Of a DNA stretch of 64,000 nucleotides, positions 12,201-21,212 are shown one piece after another; position 1 is the first letter of the stretch, and every line of letters starts with the position of its first letter. Under the pieces are notes generated by a model. The model was not told the DNA's origin. It ran no database searches and saw only the letters and a program-made list of their open reading frames with translations. The stretch is taken from positions 1,550,001-1,614,000 of the forward strand of contig NC_074728.1 of assembly GCF_947242115.1 (NCBI RefSeq), given 5' to 3'. This stretch comes from Biomphalaria glabrata (taxonomy: Eukaryota; Mollusca; Gastropoda; Planorbidae). The position numbers and the translations under genes were made by a program.

Positions 12201-15200
12201 TTATCTATCCATAATGTAAGATTGATTTCCCTTAATATTTAACTAAATCAGCTTCTCTTAGCCTGTCACAGTCAAATGTAGTCCATTAGAAACAAGAAAA
12301 AATATTTAAAAAAATACTTTTAAAAAAATATTATCTAAGGGGAAGAACTATGTATTCACAGCTTTATCTATCCATAATGTAAGATTGATTTCCCTTAATA
12401 TCAAACTAAATTAGTTAGTTACCACTAATTAATGAACTAATCCGTTAATTTTTTGATGGCTACATATGTTGTTAGAATGGGAAGTGGGAGGAAATATTGT
12501 ACACAAATTCTAACAGACAGTGAGTTGATAAAAGCTTTGTTTGCTAGTTAGTTGTCCTAACTTACTTATATAGGGCCTACAAATAAATGTGTTCGTCCTA
12601 CTGTCTAGATCTAGATTCTAGTTGGTCATGTGTTCACTTTAATGAATGCACACTTTGACATTGTTACCCCATCGTATAAAATAATCTTTGTGTCCATCTT
12701 GTCATCATTCACACCTATATAAAACAACAACAAAAAAAAAAAACAACAGTTTTTAACATATTGCATTTCTTGTTATACTTCAATAACACAAATACACACG
12801 AGCTGATGCAGCTATTTCTTATTTCGACTATAGTACAAATGGCAAAAAAAAATTGTTGCTTTTTGTTAAAGACTATTCCTCCTTTATACAGCTGACCAAC
12901 TTTTGTAAGAGCGAGTATAATAGATAGACTTTTAAAAAATGGAAAATGGAACATCTTTTACTCCGCTCCAATCCCCTCCCGAAAAAACAATTCTGGTTAA
13001 GCCAATGTATAAATCTACTCAGAGTATATACAATTCTACAAATAGGATTATAGAACCCAGGCTTTGAAGACAGTGCGCAAAATAAGCGTCTATTTATTTA
13101 TTTTAATGAACTGTTTAATCATGAATATCTGCTGGTGTATGTGTGATCAAGATATAGAAGATCAAGTCATAAAGACCAAATTCAATTTAATTTTACAGAT
13201 CATAAAAAAAAATAACGGTCAAACCAGAGTTTGACCAATGAACACAATCAACTAGTAATTCATTTCCCAAAGTTATGCCTAAACTATCAAATTTCTAGGA
13301 AACTCGTTAGAACCTTTTTCAAGATCCGTGTCAACAATCTGCCCATGTTTTGCCGATGAAGAATTGGCAAGTTTATAAGAGCAATTACTATTTATATATA
13401 GATACGTTTTGTTTTTATACCTTTTGTATTTAGCTCACATTTTTAGCCAGTATTGTAAAACGTAGAGCAGCGGTTCTCAACCTTTTATGTTCGGCGACCC
13501 CTTTTTACAACCCCCCACTCTGCCGCGACCCCCCCTCCCCCGCACACACACACAGCAATAGAAGAAAAGACAAAAACAATTCATTTTTTCGATGGTCTTT
13601 GGCGACCCCTGGGAAATCGTCAATCGACCCCTAAGGGGGTCGCGACCCACAGGTTGAGAACCCCTGACGTAGAGCGACGATTAAACGCAGAAAACATCAA
13701 ACATTGAATATCGATTGCTATTTTATTTTAACTGACAGTTTTTCAATGCATGTCTCCCCAGCACCGATCCTGTGACCCAAAATCCCTCTTACCTATATAA
13801 CTACTTCCTTAACGCCAATCAGTTGAGATCACCTTTCGCCTTGTCAGTGGTGTTCAGGTGGACCAAACCATTGGTGAGTTGCGTTACTTAGCCTTACATT
13901 TAACATATAAATGCTTAGGTCTGTGGTTTGATTAAAACCCCGGTTTATTATCTCTCATTTTTATGCATCTAATACAAATTTTTTTTTGTTCATAATTTGT
14001 ATTCATAATACCAGTTGAAAGATAAATTAAGAGTATGAACCCATACACTTATATATGCCAATAACAACGAATACTGGCCATGGAATAAAAGGACAAGCGT
14101 TAAAGGGGATTTTGAAATTTGAGTTATAGACATATTTCAATCCTGCGTAAAAAGTTGTAATAGTAAACAATTTACTATTTTTATTTAAATGCTTAGAAAC
14201 ATTTACATATTAGAGAGTAAAAAAATTCTTGACATCTCAAAAATAAAAAAAAAACGGGGTTCTTGTGATTTTGTTTTTAGGTTAGGCATACGTCACTTCC
14301 CTCTACAATACCGCCGAAAGCGAATCTAGATCTAACCAATCGTATCGCTCCATTCTTACAGTAGCTGCTAGGCTTAGTGACGGCCAAGTCACTTTGGTAC
14401 AGTTATAAGTTAGGACAACCAACTTTGAGAGAAAAAAAAGTAGCATTTGCATCCACACCCCACCCTGTCCCAAAAAGTAAATACCGGTAGATCGTGTGTC
14501 TGACTGATCTAACAAACAAGCTGGTCAGTGTAAGGCTAGCCTAGGCTACGTGTAGTCTGACATAATACAAACAAGCGATAGTGTTTGTTGTGTGTTGAGT
14601 GGTCAGGCGAGAAAACACACACTGCCGTGGTTAGTCAATCACTTAGATTTTTTCCTTTGCTTACAATATCTAGATCTAACTTGCTTAGAATATCTAGATC
14701 TAACTGCATAGACCTAGATATATTTCTTTTTCGAGAATGTAAGCTTTACTGTATGTTTTTCCGCTATATAGTAAGTCTGTAAATTGAATTAATTGGTTTG
14801 TTTTACGTCACTTGAGCCTCGGTGAAAATCTGACCGGTTTGGATGCGCAGAAAAATTAGCTCAGAAAAACATCAATTACTAAGTTATTGTTGAAAATTGA
14901 AATAACAAGAATAATATATTCATTTTCTGTAAATAAAAACACACAAAAAAAAAATATATTGTCTGAGTTTATCTTTAAAGAGGGGTCATGGATTGCAGAC
15001 AGTGAACACGTATCAGAAACAGACTGAAGACTGAAAGCGCTTCAGCCTCTGGTGATTACAACATCCCAACAGAAAATGTGTGTCAATTCCCATATTTAGA
15101 ACTGACCAATAAGAAAACAATACAAAATAGAGCAGTGAGATTTATAACAAATGAATATTCCAATTTGATTAGAGTTACACCATTAGTAAAATCACTAAAC

Positions 15201-18200
15201 TTAGAGACACTTCAGAACAGATGAATAAAAAGTAAAGTAGATATAATACATAAACACTAAACCATACTTTACAAATAGAAATAATAAACCGAATGAAATA
15301 CTCATAAAGACACAAAGACAGAGGCACATTACCTATTTCATACGCTAGAACAAATTCTTACGAGTGCTCCTTATTCCCTAGTGCCATTATAGAATGAAAT
15401 GGGTTGCCTGAATCAGCCAGGAAAACCAACGACTTAGCAGAGTTTAAGTCATTGATTAACATGCAAGACTAGATTGACTTATCTTGTTTTCTGAAGTGAC
15501 GTCTGCAATATATAATAAGAAGATGTTATACGTTATTTTTTTTGTTTGTTTGTATTTTTCTTACAGAATGGACAAACCATCACTTTACTGACCAACGACT
15601 TCTTCCCCAGAGTGTGTGTCCCAACATTTGAGGTCACTGTGTCCTACAGTTAGTATTATTTGATTGTTCATCATCCATCTCTCTCGTCTTTCTCTCTCTT
15701 TACCTCTCTCAATGTGTGGACCCCAGGATGGGTCTTTAAGGATAAACAAAGGACAAACGTCCATGTAATAAGCCATTTCGACCGCATACAACCTGTAGCA
15801 GCAGGCCTACTTCACTGCCTCTTAACGGGGAGCAGGTGTCAATAAGACCAACGGAGTAAGAGATTAGCCATTCACAACCAAACACTCATCAGCTTGCAAG
15901 GAACATGGATATGAGTTTAACGTGATATACACAAACTCTTTGGATCAAAGACACAAATCACAAGATATCCCAGAGCCCAATAGCGCACAAAAAAACAAAA
16001 AAAAACAAGGAGAAACAATGAAATTACGGGCTTGATTTCACCACCGCTAACTTTCAAGAAATTCGTTTTGTTTTAGAGTGCCTTCAGTTTCTTTTTTCTT
16101 ATCTCTGCGTGCCCCTTTAGTGCCCAGCGCCCCTCTACAGCCCCCCTGAGATGAACTCTATTTGGTAGCAAGGCTGGAAGGATCAGTCTAAGCCTTGGCG
16201 AGAAACTGTGCTGTTAGGCGTAGTGCCTTTAAGCTCCCATGCAGGTCAAGTGACTCTGCAGACAAACTATCCTGCAGCTCTCGGGAGAAATGTAAAGCCC
16301 ATTTACAGATCTCTTTTTTTTAGTAAATAAAAATTCATAGTAAAATAGTTTAAAAACCAGGTATGTATCTATAATTGGTTTAATTAAATACTATTTTTCT
16401 CTCTAGATAATGGCGTCTATACCGTCAACTTGTATACAGTAGCTGTTGATGAGCTCACCAAAAATAGATTAGCAGGCAGTACTCAAGCCTCTATAGCACT
16501 GGCGGTAGGTGGTCTAACTTAAATTTAAAAAAAAGGAATTTCTTTTTACAAAGCTTATACTCACTCTAGTTACCTCAAACATCAGTTAAGTACAATGTCT
16601 TTCCCTTGATCGATACCAAACAAAATACTTAATGACCATTAGTTAATTAACTAATTTTTTAAAATTGGTTCGTGTGTTGTCAGGTACAATAAATATTGTG
16701 TGCAAAGTTTCAACTTGATCCGAGATTAGGTGTGAGAAAAATAATGTGTACACATTTTTTACCAGAAAGACAGAGTGAGTTGATATAAGCTTTGTAAAAA
16801 AAAAAAACAACAACATCAAGATGCAGGCATTTTACTAAGAGAATTAGATGAGTTACAGAAATGGGAATATATACAAATCAGATCTGTGGCATTACACGTC
16901 TGAAGAGACCATCTTTTCCCTTTGCAACTTCTTGTGTGACTAAAGAGGCCAATCCTTGATACACAGCTGCGATCGCAGGTTGGGCTTATATAATCACCAG
17001 GCGCCGTTGCATTTTCACCCTTCTTTCTGCTTCTGTTGTGTATGACATGTGTATGTGTATGACACATTTCTTGACCCTTCCTTTATGCTCTCTCTCCATG
17101 TGGCTCTATCCAGTGCCACCTCTTCCCAGCTGCTAGTGTCGATTTTGAAAAGCTTCATGTCGCGTTTGCATACATCCGTATAACGTACAAATCAAATAAG
17201 AACATAAAACTAAAATTCACATGTAACCTGGGACCACTCAACTCAAGAACTGGAACAGACGCATAATAGAGTAGTGAGTTTCATAACAAACGCGTCCTCA
17301 AATTTGAGTTACCTTTAGTAAAATCATTAAATTCTAGGTTAGACTTTTAATCCAATGCTCCAGAGTTCAAACCTTGTTAGCCATTATATCCAGAGGTTTG
17401 GGATACGAAGTAACAACCGTTATTTGTGAAGAAAAATCCGAAACTTTTTTTTTCTCAAAAAGGCGCTGCACTGTTACGAAATGCAATTTTTAATTTCCTC
17501 ACAGACAATAAAGATTATTCTTATTATTAATCTAATTGTGAGAAAATTTAACCCCGGAAGCAGTTTTTGAGACACAGAAGAAATGAAACACCTAGTAATT
17601 TATGCATTTCTGTAAAACCTAATTTAAAACACTGCGGATATTTATTTAAAAAATTTATTCATGTTTCTTTTTTTCCTCTTTACATTCTATGGGATAAGAG
17701 ATGAACAGACAGTTCATTATATTTAAATTAGTTCACAAGTACATAACATTAATCTTGTTGCGCAGGTGGACAACTTTCTAGAAACTTTAGTTCTTTTTGA
17801 TGGGGCATTGAGCGGTCAGTTGATTGACCGTGGACCAAGTGGACTGAGTACAGCAGTGACCAACAAAGTGTTAATACCAGCTACACAAAGGCTTGGTGGT
17901 AAGTGTTCAGTGTGTCTGATAGTTATTGACAGTAAGACAACGGTGAGTACTGCATAGACCAACAAAGTACCAGCAATTGACAATAAAACAGCCTCGACTA
18001 AGTACTGCAATGACCAATGAAGCCCCTGTATTAGGTATTTTAGACACACTAAGACTATAATTACAATTAACACATCACGTAATTAGTTTGACATTCCTTA
18101 TTTTTCAGTACATGATGTCCACCTCAATACCCTATTGTTTACTGACCCATTTTCAAACAGTCATGATTTAAACACTGTTAGGTCAAATATGTAGGCTACA

Positions 18201-20476
18201 AGACTAACGGTCAACCAGTTTGTCCATACAAAGTAACACACAGTTCATAATTAGTCACTCAAAATAAACACACTATCACAGTACCAGCATTTGACAATGA
18301 AACAGACTCGACTTAGTACCGCAGTGACCAATGAAGAACCAGAAATTGGCAATGACTTAATACCGCAGTGACCAATGAAGTACCAGAAATTGGCAATGAC
18401 TTAATACCGCAGTGACCAATGAAGTACCAGAAATTGGCAATGACTTAATACCGCAGTGACCAATGAAGTACCAGAAATTGGCAATGACTTAATACCGCAG
18501 TGACCAATGAAGTACCAGAAATTGGCAATGACTTAATACCGTAGTGACCAATGAAGTACCAGAAATTGGCAATGACCGCAATGATAACGAAGGTTTATTT
18601 ATTTTTAGTGTTTCGGATGTTCCTTCAGAGTTGAAGATAATCTATTTCCTAGTCCAAATTTCCCGCAGGACGACAGGGAATGGCAGTGGGCAGGGTATTA
18701 ACACTGGACCATCTAGACAACCGAACTACAGTCAAGCGCTCATACCGCAAGACCAGGCAGCCATCCTGTAATTGAAAGAGATAACCTCGACTTAATCTAG
18801 TACCGCGAAGACAAACGCAATACAAGTAGCCTACTTGAGTTAGAAAATGAACAATGGGGCTGTACTTAGAACCAGAATGCCCCATGAAGTACCAGTTCAT
18901 ACTACATTAAGATAACGTTGTGCGTGTCCAATCGGCTTTTTTTTTTACATTGTAATTGAAAATAAGAGAGTATGATATACCAAAACAAATTAGATATGTT
19001 TATCAATTGATCCGCTAAGCAGCAGGGAAGACACAGATCTAGATAGATAGGTAACAACTGCCTAGACACAGTAAAAAAAAAGTCTCATCTTCACAAGCAA
19101 CCTTTTGACCGTATAGGTCAGTGTCCAAGAACGGGAAATGGAGCCTGGGTAGATTCTCTTAGCGAGGACTATTTAACTCTATAAGCTAGTAAAAATTCTC
19201 AGAAGTTCTCTTTCTTCCCTAGTGCATGGAACGAGTTACCTGAGTCAATAAAGTAGCACGAGTTGAAGTTTCCACTTGACATGCACGACTAGATTAACAA
19301 ATAGATACGCTTAGAATTTAATCACCTTTTCTTCCCCTGAAGGAATGTCTGTAATTTATAAGTTTAAATTAACCTAACTCAACCCTAAAGGTATATTCAA
19401 TAATATTCAATCTGCTAAAATTATATGATCAATTAAGACAATGTCTTCCAATCTTAGGATTGAGGATGATCGCAGTATTGTTCGTGACTACTCAGATCCA
19501 ATTTGCGACATATTTTGCCACATCTGATGCAGACAAAACAATTGTCTGCCGGTGGTCAACGTATTGTTCCACATCAGCGCTAGTTAGGACACCGCCGATC
19601 CCGGTTGGGGGGAGGGGGAGATGCCAAAGATGATTGTAATGAACATAACACAAATGAGTCGAAAACTCTGTCTCTGTGGTACGGCTTTAATACACTGAAA
19701 TAACTACACAGCACACATCTCGAGCATTGTGTGAACACATTCCTACGGACGAGTTACAAGCATATGTAAACATAAGAACGACAACCGAGACAGTACACCA
19801 TTTACTCAACATTGATATTTTTCGCAAATTACTTTATTTACGCCCCCCCCCCCTTTTTTTTTTCCCATTTTGCATAACATCGCATAGAAATATAGGCTTA
19901 TAAAATGTATTTAATAACAATATAATTTAAATAACCTTAGTATGTATTAACTAATTAAAATATGTAAAAAAAATAATTTGGCTCCTATCTGCCTGTGGCG
20001 CCGGAGCATCGTGCTTCCCTTGTCCCCCACCCTCGCTAAGAGACTGCGGAAGAACTCTTGCAAAAGACGCGGGATGGACAACACAGACACAAAGAGAAGA
20101 CCTTGTCGAAGTCAAGCGCAGACGGAGAAAAGAAAACTTAAAAACCCTATACCAAAACAAAACAAAAATTGTGACGTATTAGTGGCCATTTCTTCGTTAA
20201 AATTATTAAAATTTTTTTTTTCAGATTTTGTGGCGACTAACAAATGTGGTTTGATGTTGGGTAAAGGACTCAATGGAGCCATTGAAAAAGTAAGAATTTA
20301 AAATTGAGAGAGAGAGAAGGAGAGAGAAAGAAAGAGAGAGAGAAAGAAAGAGAGAGAGAGATATAGTGATATATAATATGTACTTATACACTAGCTTACT
20401 GTGTATAAAATCTTTAAATTCACATTTGTTTTGTACTATACAGTTACATTTCGTTTTTCTCTAGACTCCCAATTGA
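3039..20476 (+). CDS. PIF-like shell-matrix protein, 3' part: chitin-binding domains plus LamG-like region (multi-exon)
   Basis: Exons 3039-3218, 4109-4182, 6355-6472, 8505-8693, 9665-9806, 13762-13873, 15567-15648, 16407-16504, 17766-17898, 20225-20289 and 20465-20476 each have AG/GT borders, and their phases join without a break. The product starts with two peritrophin-A (chitin-binding type 2) Cys patterns, then a Cys-rich linker module, then about 200 residues with the alternating strand pattern of a LamG/concanavalin-like fold (for example LAKLDYYFQTVGVS, FALSVVFRWTKPL, NNGVYTVNLYTVAVDE, ETLVLFDGALSGQLI). The tiny last exon codes only TPN and TGA. Known family: molluscan PIF/BMSP proteins combine VWA, chitin-binding and LamG domains, are secreted, and bind chitin and calcium carbonate in the shell organic matrix. 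The signal peptide and any VWA would be upstream, so the gene is 5'-incomplete here. The introns are large (up to about 4 kb) and full of repeats. A non-shell extracellular chitin-binding role is possible. Confidence 0.8.
3312..3553 (-). repeat. tRNA-derived SINE, family A
   Basis: The minus strand carries a tRNA-like head (AGCGCTT...TTCGGAA...GGGTTCGAATCC), then the SINE body with CCAGCTCTAATGG and GGCCACAGAAACAGATGACC, ending near CTGAAAGAGGAAC. It is nearly full length and sits in an intron of the PIF-like gene. Confidence 0.75.
3655..3765. repeat. 49-bp tandem duplication
   Basis: The segment beginning GTCGGAAGTTTACCACTGAC is repeated at about 49-bp spacing a little over two times, ending at CCGTATTGGAAG. 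Intronic and non-coding. Confidence 0.7.
4109..6472 (+). CDS. Second peritrophin-A domain, split over two exons of the PIF-like gene
   Basis: Exon 4109-4182 codes WECNSGRVG...CCDQFYTCTG and exon 6355-6472 codes SGFVKQSCQSGYKF...GVCVPGSC. Joined in phase 0 they give the pattern C-x12-CC-x5-C-x9-C-x12-C-x4-C, a second chitin-binding domain interrupted by an intron just after the central Cys. The domain is followed by CIDQPNCVRFGTTD. The intron of about 2.2 kb contains a G-run, a partial copy of a TTAA-flanked transposon, a LINE fragment and a MITE. Confidence 0.8.
4430..5060. mobile_element. Partial copy of TTAA-flanked DNA transposon (family K1)
   Basis: This shares with 14104-14974 and 38572-39475 the segments AGCTGGTCAGTGTA, CTAGCCTAGG, ACTGCCATGGTTAGTCAA and TTTGCTTACAAGATCTAGAT. 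The right end is AACGGAGTTTCCCT followed by TTAA. The other end is missing. Confidence 0.65.
5450..5965 (-). mobile_element. LINE C-terminal fragment with zinc-finger tail
   Basis: The minus strand reads MPVGRLPQDILYGDLIEGRR, a conserved LINE tail with LDRSTWRESIKEG, then a C2H2-like CPTCDRSCVSRIGLFSHTRSC. Such C-terminal zinc fingers follow the reverse transcriptase in a common metazoan LINE group. The copy is 5'-truncated. A second copy is at 16880-17190. Confidence 0.75.
6114..6307. mobile_element. hAT-like MITE with perfect 8-bp target-site duplication
   Basis: Terminal inverted repeats are CAGTGGCGTAGCTAGGA and TAGCTACGCCACTG; both flanks are CTTCATTA. The interior is non-coding and G/C-run rich. 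The intact duplication suggests a fairly recent insertion just upstream of the second half of a chitin-binding domain. Confidence 0.9.
6735..6755 (+). repeat. GA microsatellite
   Basis: Short GAGAGA run inside the intron 6473-8504. The rest of that intron holds AT-rich sequence with no recognised exon, apart from a repeat at 8100-8190 and another at 8280-8420. Confidence 0.7.
8100..8192. repeat. Half copy of the hAT MITE seen at 13468-13666
   Basis: Reads GGCGACCCCTGGTAAATCG...CAGGTTGAGAACCCCTG, matching the right half of the complete MITE at 13468-13666. The left terminal repeat is absent. Confidence 0.7.
8280..8418 (+). repeat. Dispersed repeat R2
   Basis: Begins near TCTGTCTCAGAAGACAATGG and ends at CAACAGTTCGTGCAT. 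Related copies are at 52758-52905 (plus) and 59845-59990 (minus). It has no clear open frame and no terminal repeats. Confidence 0.65.
8505..8693 (+). CDS. Cys-rich linker exon of the PIF-like gene (degenerate third chitin-binding-like module)
   Basis: This symmetric 1-1 exon codes about 63 residues with eight Cys, including KCSDVPNSNPCKY, RDRPCPHGTAFNATLCQC and ASYC. The spacing does not match the standard six-Cys peritrophin-A pattern, but the PCPHGTAFN-x3-CQC stretch recalls its C-terminal half. It lies between the two clear chitin-binding domains and the LamG-like part. It may be a diverged chitin-binding unit or a family-specific disulfide module. Confidence 0.65.
8705..8990. repeat. Degenerate ~30-bp tandem repeat
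   Basis: The phrase ATTGGTGCACACATAACA recurs with variation about nine times directly after the donor of exon 8505-8693. Units are irregular in length and diverged. Confidence 0.7.
9160..9290 (-). repeat. tRNA-like SINE, family B (fragment)
   Basis: Shares with 18600-18770 and 42170-42312 a minus-strand head resembling box A plus a box-B-like GGTTCGAACC, followed by a CCGT...CCT body and a tail on the left (AATCTTAACTCCTGAAGG). Confidence 0.5.
9320..9525 (+). mobile_element. LINE 3'-end fragment (family L1x)
   Basis: Contains the degraded tail that recurs through the window: AGAGCTCTTCCC, CATGAAACGGGTTGTCTGAATCAG and CACGTCTAGATTGAC. Non-coding remnant. Confidence 0.65.
9665..20289 (+). 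CDS. LamG/concanavalin-like region of the PIF-like gene (six exons)
   Basis: Exons 9665-9806, 13762-13873, 15567-15648, 16407-16504, 17766-17898 and 20225-20289 code a run of short beta-strand-like segments: a hydrophobic entry strand (ASVTLDFNTYPIV), a core strand pair (SPFALSVVFRWTKPL), a strand with NGQTITLLTND, NLYTVAVDELTKN, and ETLVLFDGALSGQLIDRG. The order and length (about 210 residues) fit a jelly-roll LamG domain as in PIF C-termini, assigned by pattern only. The final coding residues after it are DFVATNKCGLMLGKGLNGAIEK then TPN. Confidence 0.65.
10186..10376. mobile_element. MITE with ~50-bp terminal inverted repeats
   Basis: The left arm TAATGGACCTTATTCACCAA and right arm TTGATGAATGAGGTCCATTA are inverted copies continuing through ACAAACAACATTTAG/CTAAATGTTGTTTG. 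A short AT-rich loop separates them. No coding capacity; a 2-bp TA duplication is possible. Confidence 0.85.
10600..12411. repeat. Tandem array, ~163-bp unit, about 11 copies
   Basis: Units contain ATCAGCTTCTCTTAGCC, GTCACAGTCAAA, GATAAGAAACAAGAAAAA, a variable A/T-rich spacer, then GGGGAAGAACTATGTATTCA and TGATTTCCCTTAATAT. Unit starts lie near 10610, 10768, 10938, 11104, 11265, 11426, 11589, 11752, 11917, 12084 and 12243. The array lies wholly in the intron 9807-13761 of the PIF-like gene. Differences are mostly in the A-runs. Confidence 0.9.
12410..12545 (+). repeat. Dispersed repeat R1 copy
   Basis: Starts at the end of the 163-bp array (TTAGTTAGTTACCACTAATTAAT) and continues through GGGAAGTGGGAGGAAATATTG and CAGACAGTGAGTTGATAAAAGC. 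A shorter copy than that at 2590-2805. Confidence 0.65.
12780..13030. repeat. Dispersed repeat R3
   Basis: The stretch TTATACAGCTGACCAA, GTAAGAGCGA, then TCCGGTT-like GGTTAAGCCAATGTATAAATC is shared with 28110-28310. Origin not recognised. Confidence 0.5.
13468..13666. mobile_element. hAT-like MITE with perfect 8-bp target-site duplication
   Basis: Ends CAGCGGTTCTCAACCT and AGGTTGAGAACCCCTG are inverted repeats. Both flanks read ACGTAGAG. The inner GGCGACCCC/GGGTCGCGACC arms are also inverted. It lies about 95 bp upstream of exon 13762-13873. Confidence 0.9.
14104..14974. mobile_element. TTAA-flanked non-autonomous DNA transposon (family K1)
   Basis: Flanked on both sides by TTAA (14100-14103 and 14975-14978). 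It is colinear in inverse orientation with 38572-39475, sharing TACAATACCGCCGAA-like, CTAAGTTTA-like and TAGTCTGACATAA segments. No transposase frame survives. TTAA targets are typical of piggyBac and Kolobok superfamilies; the AGGG terminus fits a Kolobok-like origin, but this is inference. Confidence 0.7.
15095..15540 (+). mobile_element. LINE 3'-end fragment (family L1x)
   Basis: Shares with 17200-17345, 19160-19370, 22400-23140 and 26915-27125 the tail of one LINE family: ACAAAATAGAGCAGTGAGAT, TTAGAGTTACACC, CTTATTCCCTAGTGCC, AATGGGTTGCCTGAATCAGC, CCAACGACTTAGCAGAG and GAAGTGACGTCTGCAATATA. The open frame is decayed. Confidence 0.75.
16120..16310 (+). repeat. Dispersed repeat R4
   Basis: The stretch GAGATGAACTC..., GGCGAGAAACTGTGCTGTTAG, GGCGTAGTGCC and CTCTCGGGAG is shared with 52378-52570. 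Neither copy keeps a long frame; possibly a LINE 3' region. Confidence 0.55.
16600..16795 (+). repeat. Dispersed repeat R1 copy
   Basis: Carries AATGACCATTAGTTAATTAAC, TTCGTGTGTTGTC, CAACTTGATCCGAGATTAGG and AGAGTGAGTTGATATAAGC, in the order seen at 2590-2805. Confidence 0.7.
16880..17190 (-). mobile_element. LINE C-terminal fragment with zinc-finger tail, second copy
   Basis: The minus strand codes SPTCDRSCVSRIGLFSHTRSC after IHNRSRKKGENATAPGDYI, nearly identical to the copy at 5450-5965. The first Cys of the finger is replaced by Ser here. The copy is truncated on its 5' side. Confidence 0.75.
17200..17345 (+). mobile_element. LINE fragment (family L1x)
   Basis: AAATAAGAACATAAAACTAA, ACTCAAGAACTGGAACAGAC and TAGAGTAGTGAGTTTCATAA match the RT-downstream part of the LINE at 22400-23140. 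Confidence 0.65.
18318..18580. repeat. 44-bp tandem repeat, about six copies
   Basis: The unit begins TACCGCAGTGACCAATGAAG and continues with TACCAGAAATTGGCAATGAC. The last copies are nearly perfect. Related diverged phrases (GTACTGCAATGACCAATGAAG) occur from about 17960, so the array grew from sequence adjoining exon 17766-17898. Confidence 0.9.
18600..18770 (-). repeat. tRNA-like SINE, family B
   Basis: Minus-strand order: a head with GCGCTTGACTGTAGTTCGG, GATGGTCCAGTGTTAATACC (box-B position), then TGCCATTCCCTGTCGTCCTG and a tail with GAATTATCTTCAACTCTG-like sequence. Matches 42170-42312. Confidence 0.55.
19160..19370 (+). mobile_element. LINE 3'-end fragment (family L1x)
   Basis: AGAAGTTCTCTTTCTTCCC, TGCATGGAACGAGTTACCTG, GACATGCACGACTAGATTAA and GAAGGAATGTCTGTAATTTA follow the tail order of the copies at 15095 and 26915. 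Confidence 0.7.
19371..20224. other. Intronic stretch before the penultimate exon
   Basis: Contains G- and C-runs (about 19608-19618 and 19844-19853) and a moderately GC-rich island at 19980-20110. No splice-bounded exon is supported here. Confidence 0.4.
20300..20362 (+). repeat. GA-rich microsatellite
   Basis: AGAGAGAGAGAAGGAGAGAG-type sequence directly after the donor of exon 20225-20289. Confidence 0.8.
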
Positions 20477-20774
20477 GGAAGTACAACAAGAGTTAGCAAT
20501 TTCTGAAACTAATTTTACGAATATTTTTTTTTTTATATTTTAAATATTTGTGAATTTGTTATATGTATAATTTGTGGGCACACCCTTGGTTTATGCAAAG
20601 CTTCTAGATTAAAAAAAAAATTGTAATATGGATTAGAGGTGTTTAATTAGTCTCTATATAAAACACATTAAAAATTTGGTACTTGTAGAGATTTAATGAT
20701 TTGCTCTTCCCAACTGTCACAAGAATTCGGTGATTTCAATATCTTAAAAATGTCTTTGTACTATTTTATTACCG
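20477..20774 (+). other. Probable 3' UTR of the PIF-like gene
   Basis: AT-rich sequence after the TGA at 20474-20476. I see no canonical AATAAA close by; an ATTAAA lies near 20608 (TAGATTAAAAAA). The end of the transcript is not determined. Confidence 0.4.
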
Positions 20775-21212
20775 AGACGACACACTTTAAAGACACTTTA
20801 TATCACTCAGACGACACACTTTAAAGACACTTTATATCACTCAGACGACACACTTTAAAGACACTTTATATCACTCAGACGACACACTTTAAAGACACTT
20901 TATATCACTCAGACGACACACTTTAAAGACACTTTATATCACTCAGACGACACACTTTAAAGACACTTTATATCACTCAGACGACACACTTTAAAGACAC
21001 TTTATATCACTCAGACGACACACTTTAAAGACACTTTATATCACTCAGACGACACACTTTAAAGACACTTTATATCACTCAGACGACACACTTTAAAGAC
21101 ACTTTATATCACTCAGATGACACACTTTAAAGACACTTTATATCACTCAGATGACACACTTTAAAGACACTTTATATCACTCAGACGACACACTTTAAAG
21201 ACACTTTATATT
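20775..21212. repeat. 34-bp satellite-like array, about 13 copies
   Basis: The unit begins GACGACACACTTTAAAGACA and continues CTTTATATCACTCA. Copies are virtually identical except for two GACGA to GATGA changes near 21117 and 21151. High identity implies recent expansion or ongoing homogenisation. Confidence 0.95.

Noticed and set aside
19978-20110. GC-richer island with an open plus-strand frame
   Set aside because: It ends in a poly-T/intron-like tract before the real acceptor at 20224; no donor keeps the frame into a neighbouring exon.
20775-21212. CRISPR-like array of 34-bp repeats
   Set aside because: There are no unique spacers; units are directly abutting, and the genome is eukaryotic.
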